Shown here: in pieces, positions 7,484 through 9,847 of the stretch | How the letters are laid out: every line of letters starts with the position of its first letter | How positions within the stretch are numbered: position 1 is the stretch's first letter | Source: QQUK01 sp913009765 | GTDB taxonomy: Bacteria; Zixibacteria; MSB-5A5; GN15; FEB-12 | Direction of reading: 5' to 3' | Assembly (NCBI GenBank): GCA_937900185.1 | Contig: CALCCW010000097.1 | Location: 1 to 9,847 of the forward strand | DNA length: 9,847 nt | The notes under the pieces: generated by a model | Told to the model about the DNA's origin: nothing | The model's database searches: none | Seen by the model: only the letters and a program-made list of their open reading frames with translations | Made by a program: the position numbers and the translations under genes

Positions 7484-7513
7484 CTGCTGCGGTCGTAAAA
7501 CCGCAGCAGTTTA
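7484..7513 (+). terminator. Terminator hairpin after the secreted protein gene
   Basis: CTGCTGCGG (7484-7492) pairs perfectly with CCGCAGCAG (7501-7509) around an 8-base loop, 55 bases after the stop codon. The tail is short (TTTAT), so termination may be partial, but the GC-rich stem stands out in AT-rich DNA. Confidence 0.6.
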
Positions 7514-7570
7514 TAGGCGGATTCTGATTGCGAGATCAGATGATGCCATGGTGACTGAGGTTAACTGTTT

Positions 7571-7599
7571 TTGGTCCATCGATTGCGGTCGATTAAAAT
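7571..7599 (+). promoter_or_regulatory. Promoter-like site for the candidate small RNA
   Basis: TTGGTC (7571-7576) and TAAAAT (7594-7599) are separated by exactly 17 bases. The -10 matches 5/6 positions; the -35 matches only the TTG. Transcription would start near 7606, between the terminator at 7484-7513 and the one at 7702-7738. Confidence 0.35.
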
Positions 7600-7605
7600 A
7601 GAAAA

Positions 7606-7738
7606 CTAACGTTCCCATACAAAAGCTAACGTACATGCTTTGAATGTCAGAATCAGACGACACACCTGATTCCGCTACTTAAATCAAAGCACGACGATAT
7701 GAGAGAGTCGGCTCTAATTAAGCCGACTCTCTTTTTTT
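7606..7738 (+). ncRNA. Candidate small noncoding RNA
   Basis: This stretch of about 133 nt runs from a promoter-like site to a strong intrinsic terminator and has no convincing frame. Its parts are: ACGTT/AACGT (7609-7613 with 7628-7632); a perfect 8-bp helix TGCTTTGA/TCAAAGCA (7636-7643 with 7684-7691) that encloses a perfect 7-bp hairpin GAATCAG/CTGATTC (7650-7656 with 7666-7672); then the terminator stem. Nested helices between a promoter and a terminator are typical of a small RNA. CTAACGT occurs twice (7606-7612 and 7626-7632). I recognise no known RNA family. It could instead be part of a long 3' untranslated region of the secreted protein gene. Confidence 0.4.
7702..7738 (+). terminator. 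Strong intrinsic terminator
   Basis: AGAGAGTCGGCT (7702-7713) pairs with AGCCGACTCTCT (7721-7732) over 12 bp around a CTAATTA loop, followed by an unbroken T-run to 7738. It acts only on the plus strand, since the opposite strand lacks a T-run. From here to 7871 the sequence is AT-rich and I see no further element. Confidence 0.85.
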
Positions 7739-7871
7739 GGGGGATATATCTGAAAAAGTATTCTGAAAATGAAAAATTATAAAAGACCTGTTATTATATC
7801 TATCTCGAAAATTATACCTTTCATTACGATACAAGATCTAAGGCAACAGAATATTCCCGAGCTTATTTCTC

Positions 7872-9215
7872 CTAAAGTCGAATAATACGGAGAAGTTCGT
7901 TTGTGATTATTTCAAGAGTTTCTTTTGTGTCCGCTTCAATATTTAACCGAAGAAGGGGTTCTGTGTTTGAAGGTCGCAAATTAAACCAGTAATTGTCAAA
8001 CTGAACGGTTAACCCATCTTCTCTGTCCTGAGTACCGTCTTGGTAGGCACGAGCGACAGCATCCAGTTTTTCATCAATAGAGTCTACTCTGCTGTTTATT
8101 TCACCGGAACGGTAGTATGGGTCAATTTCAGCGATCAACTCTTCAAGCGGTCTGTTTTCCACAGAAAGAAGTTCTAAACAAACTAAAAAAGCAATTAAGC
8201 CTGAATCGGCAAACCAATTTTCTCGAAAATAAAAATGTCCGGAATGTTCACCGCCAAAAACAGCATTATATTTTTTCATCAAAGGTTTTATCAGAGCATG
8301 ACCAACCCGTGTACGAATAGATTTTCCACCCATTTTTTCAACAAGTTCGGGAACTGCTTTTGAACAGATTAAATTATATAATATTGTTTCATTAGAATTC
8401 TTTGATAGTAGCGACTTAGCAACAAGAGCTGTTACCATATCGCCGCCAATTTGTTTTCCATTTCTATCCATCAAAAACATTCTATCAGCATCACCGTCAA
8501 AGGCAACGCCAAAATCTGCTTTAGTCTCGACTATTCGTTTTTGCAAATCCATGAGATTTTCAAGCTCAATCGGTGAAGCAGGATGGTTCGGAAAACTTCC
8601 ATCTAATTCAAAAAATAACTTGTCAACATCAAGAGGCAGTTTTTCTAAAACCGGTGGAAGAGTGGCACCTGCCATACCATTGCCGGTATCAATAACTACT
8701 TTAAAATGTTTTAGTTTTGTAAGATCAATAAATGAGAGACAATGAGCAGCATACTCATCAGAAATATCTTTGCGAATAATATTACCTTTTTCAGATGCTT
8801 TTCCATTCATTGTACCGGATTGAATAGACTTTAGCATATCATTTAAGCCCTCGTTCCCTGACAAAGGCATAGCTTTCTGACGACAGATTTTAAATCCGTT
8901 ATACTCTTTAGGATTATGAGATGCGGTAATCATAACTCCGCCATCATAGTTATTTTTCCCAACGGCAAAATACATACCGTCGGTAGAACAGAGTCCAAGG
9001 TCAATAACATCGCAGCCGTAATCAGATATTCCATGTATGAGACTTTCAGCCAGTTCATCAGATGAAAGCCTCATATCTCTTCCGACAGCAATAGTTTTCG
9101 GTTTGAGATATGATGCTAAGGCAAAACCTATTTTATAGGCTATTTCTGAGTTAATTTGAGTTGGATATACGCCTCTTATATCGTATGCTTTAAAAATGGT
9201 TGGATCTATATTCAT
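7872..9215 (-). CDS. manB: Phosphomannomutase/phosphoglucomutase
   Basis: This alpha-D-phosphohexomutase interconverts the 6- and 1-phosphates of mannose or glucose in the cytoplasm, feeding nucleotide-sugar synthesis for envelope polysaccharides. All four family signatures are present in the 447 residues: the phosphoserine loop TASHNP (97-102, Ser99), the magnesium loop DGDADR (240-245), the sugar-recognition loop GEHSGH (322-327) and the phosphate-binding loop RPSNTEP (414-420). The N-terminal FKAYDIRG is also typical. GEHSGH favours the PMM/PGM branch over phosphoglucosamine mutase; the preference for mannose or glucose cannot be read. Length is normal and the frame intact. The ATG at 9215 is supported by AAGGA 8 bases upstream. 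It is a single-gene unit facing away from the tRNA pair, and no intrinsic terminator is evident after its stop. Confidence 0.95.
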   Translation of the reverse strand: MNIDPTIFKAYDIRGVYPTQINSEIAYKIGFALASYLKPKTIAVGRDMRLSSDELAESLIHGISDYGCDVIDLGLCSTDGMYFAVGKNNYDGGVMITASHNPKEYNGFKICRQKAMPLSGNEGLNDMLKSIQSGTMNGKASEKGNIIRKDISDEYAAHCLSFIDLTKLKHFKVVIDTGNGMAGATLPPVLEKLPLDVDKLFFELDGSFPNHPASPIELENLMDLQKRIVETKADFGVAFDGDADRMFLMDRNGKQIGGDMVTALVAKSLLSKNSNETILYNLICSKAVPELVEKMGGKSIRTRVGHALIKPLMKKYNAVFGGEHSGHFYFRENWFADSGLIAFLVCLELLSVENRPLEELIAEIDPYYRSGEINSRVDSIDEKLDAVARAYQDGTQDREDGLTVQFDNYWFNLRPSNTEPLLRLNIEADTKETLEIITNELLRIIRL

Positions 9216-9285
9216 AATTATTTTCCTTAATTTATTTAGTGATAAGGCTTAAAAAAACCTATTCACATCAAATTATTATAATTAT

Positions 9286-9314
9286 AGTGTATATGATTTC
9301 AGTATGTATGGCAA
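9286..9314 (-). promoter_or_regulatory. Sigma70-type promoter for the phosphomutase gene
   Basis: On the minus strand TTGCCA (9314-9309, 5/6 match) is followed after 17 bases by TACACT (9291-9286, 4/6). Transcription would start near 9280, leaving a leader of about 65 nt before the ATG at 9215. Confidence 0.45.
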
Positions 9315-9333
9315 TATTTTAATTACAATCTGC

Positions 9334-9361
9334 TTGCTTTTTTTCAGGTTTTGATTATACT
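9334..9361 (+). promoter_or_regulatory. Promoter for the tRNA pair
   Basis: TTGCTT (9334-9339) and TATACT (9356-9361, 5/6 match) are separated by 16 bases, about 63 bases upstream of tRNA-Val. It lies back to back with the phosphomutase promoter. Confidence 0.4.
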
Positions 9362-9424
9362 TGATTTCTCTGTTTGTGTATCCGACAGAGATTGTTCTTT
9401 GTAATCGAAATAAATACTTGTAAT

Positions 9425-9498
9425 GGGTGGTTAGCTCAGCTGGTTAGAGCACCTGCTTTACACGCAGGGGGTCATAGGTTCGAATCCTATACTGCCTA
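9425..9498 (+). tRNA. tRNA-Val (anticodon UAC)
   Basis: A complete cloverleaf is visible: acceptor GGGTGGT/ACTGCCT with three GU pairs, D-stem GCTC/GAGC, anticodon stem CCTGC/GCAGG with loop TTTACAC (anticodon TAC at 9459-9461), T-stem ATAGG/CCTAT with loop TTCGAAT, and discriminator A. The 3' CCA is not encoded and must be added after transcription. It is cotranscribed with the next tRNA, 53 bases downstream. Confidence 0.97.
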
Positions 9499-9551
9499 TT
9501 TATATTCTTGTAAAGAGATCAAGTAAATAACCGAAATAGATAATATTCTTC

Positions 9552-9625
9552 GGGGTTGTAGTTCAGTTGGTTAGAACGCCTGCCTGTCACGCAGGAGGTC
9601 GCGAGTTCGAGTCTCGTCAACCCCG
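9552..9625 (+). tRNA. tRNA-Asp (anticodon GUC)
   Basis: A complete cloverleaf is visible: acceptor GGGGTTG/CAACCCC, D-stem GTTC/GAAC, anticodon stem CCTGC/GCAGG with loop CTGTCAC (anticodon GTC at 9586-9588), T-stem GCGAG/CTCGT with loop TTCGAGT, and discriminator G as expected for Asp. CCA is not encoded. Only 64 genomic bases remain before the right adapter, so further tRNAs of the cluster may be missing. Confidence 0.97.
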
Positions 9626-9689
9626 CTTAATATCACTCTCAGCAAACTCTGGGTGTTTCAGCAAATATTCCAAAGGTTTTTCAGAATCC
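9617..9689 (-). CDS. Possible 3' end of an unidentified minus-strand gene
   Basis: Reading leftward from the adapter junction, 23 codons (DSEKPLEYLLKHPEFAESDI, then KRG) end at TGA 9617-9619, which overlaps the last 9 bases of tRNA-Asp on the opposite strand. The residue mix is protein-like, but 64 bases of open frame outside the tRNA are easily chance. Everything upstream of it is adapter. No family can be assigned. Confidence 0.22.
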
Positions 9690-9755
9690 AGATCGGAAGA
9701 GCACACGTCTGAACTCCAGTCACACTGATATATCTCGTATGCCGTCTTCTGCTTG
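9690..9755 (+). other. Illumina TruSeq index adapter (assembly artefact)
   Basis: The segment starts with AGATCGGAAGAGCACACGTC, contains the ACTGAT index (TruSeq 25) and ends with the P7 tail CTTCTGCTTG. It is the exact reverse complement of 53-118. Genomic sequence ends at 9689. Confidence 0.98.
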
Positions 9756-9847
9756 AAAAAAAAAAAAAAAAAAAAAAAAACAATGATATAAAAACAAAAA
9801 AAACAAAAACACAAATAAAAGAACAAGAACATCAGAAACTACTATCA
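9756..9847. other. Non-genomic poly-A and A-rich run-off sequence
   Basis: A run of A (9756-9780) follows the adapter tail and decays into A-rich noise, as when a sequencing read runs past the end of the adapter. It has no biological meaning. A minus-strand frame through it and the adapter encodes the contaminant peptide with WSSDVCSSDL. Confidence 0.95.

Noticed and set aside
7484..7509. Bidirectional terminator serving the phosphomutase gene as well
   Set aside because: On the minus strand no T-run follows the stem, and the phosphomutase stop lies more than 350 bases away.
7769..7885. 38-residue plus-strand frame after the strong terminator
   Set aside because: No Shine-Dalgarno sequence or promoter, it overlaps the end of the phosphomutase gene, and AT-rich DNA gives such frames by chance.
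9690..9832. Upstream part of the minus-strand frame ending at 9617
   Set aside because: It is translated from adapter and poly-A sequence; only the last 23 codons could be genomic.

Overview
This window is a metagenome-style contig whose two ends are not biological. Positions 53-118 and 9690-9755 are the same Illumina TruSeq P7/index adapter in opposite orientations, and low-complexity run-off sequence lies outside them (1-52 and 9756-9847). Only about 119-9689 should be read as genome. The DNA is AT-rich. The best taxonomic clue is the large secreted protein at 4856-7429. It combines cohesin-like and Ig-like modules, a dockerin-type repeat pair and a C-terminal YPNPFNPTTTI-type sorting domain. 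This points to the FCB group, and the wording of the dockerin and sorting segments most resembles candidate phyla such as Zixibacteria. That placement is inference from remembered family sequences, not a search.

Layout. 119-1888 (+) is a 5'-truncated gene that joins the C-terminal half of an ABC substrate-binding domain to a TolC-type outer-membrane efflux domain. 1917-2573 (-) is a CDP-alcohol phosphatidyltransferase, convergent with the first gene. 2657-3862 (+) is a stand-alone TaqI/Eco57I-type N6-adenine DNA methyltransferase, divergent from the transferase. A gene-free stretch of 993 bases follows. It holds several inverted repeats, a perfect CRP-type palindrome, two promoter-like sites, a leader of about 340 nt rich in stem-loops and a hairpin over the Shine-Dalgarno sequence, and it leads into the secreted protein gene. 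Downstream (7430-7871) come a terminator hairpin, a candidate small RNA with its own promoter-like site and strong terminator, then AT-rich filler. 7872-9215 (-) is a phosphomannomutase/phosphoglucomutase. Facing away from it are two tandem tRNA genes, Val(UAC) and Asp(GUC).

How the parts fit. Most genes are single-gene units of core physiology: membrane lipid synthesis, sugar-phosphate interconversion for envelope glycans, and tRNAs. The transporter fusion and the secreted modular protein are envelope and cell-surface functions. The elements stacked upstream of the secreted protein suggest that its expression is controlled at both transcription and translation; this is the most interesting regulatory context here. 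I see no CRISPR array, transposase, phage module or obvious defence operon. The methyltransferase has no partner endonuclease in view.
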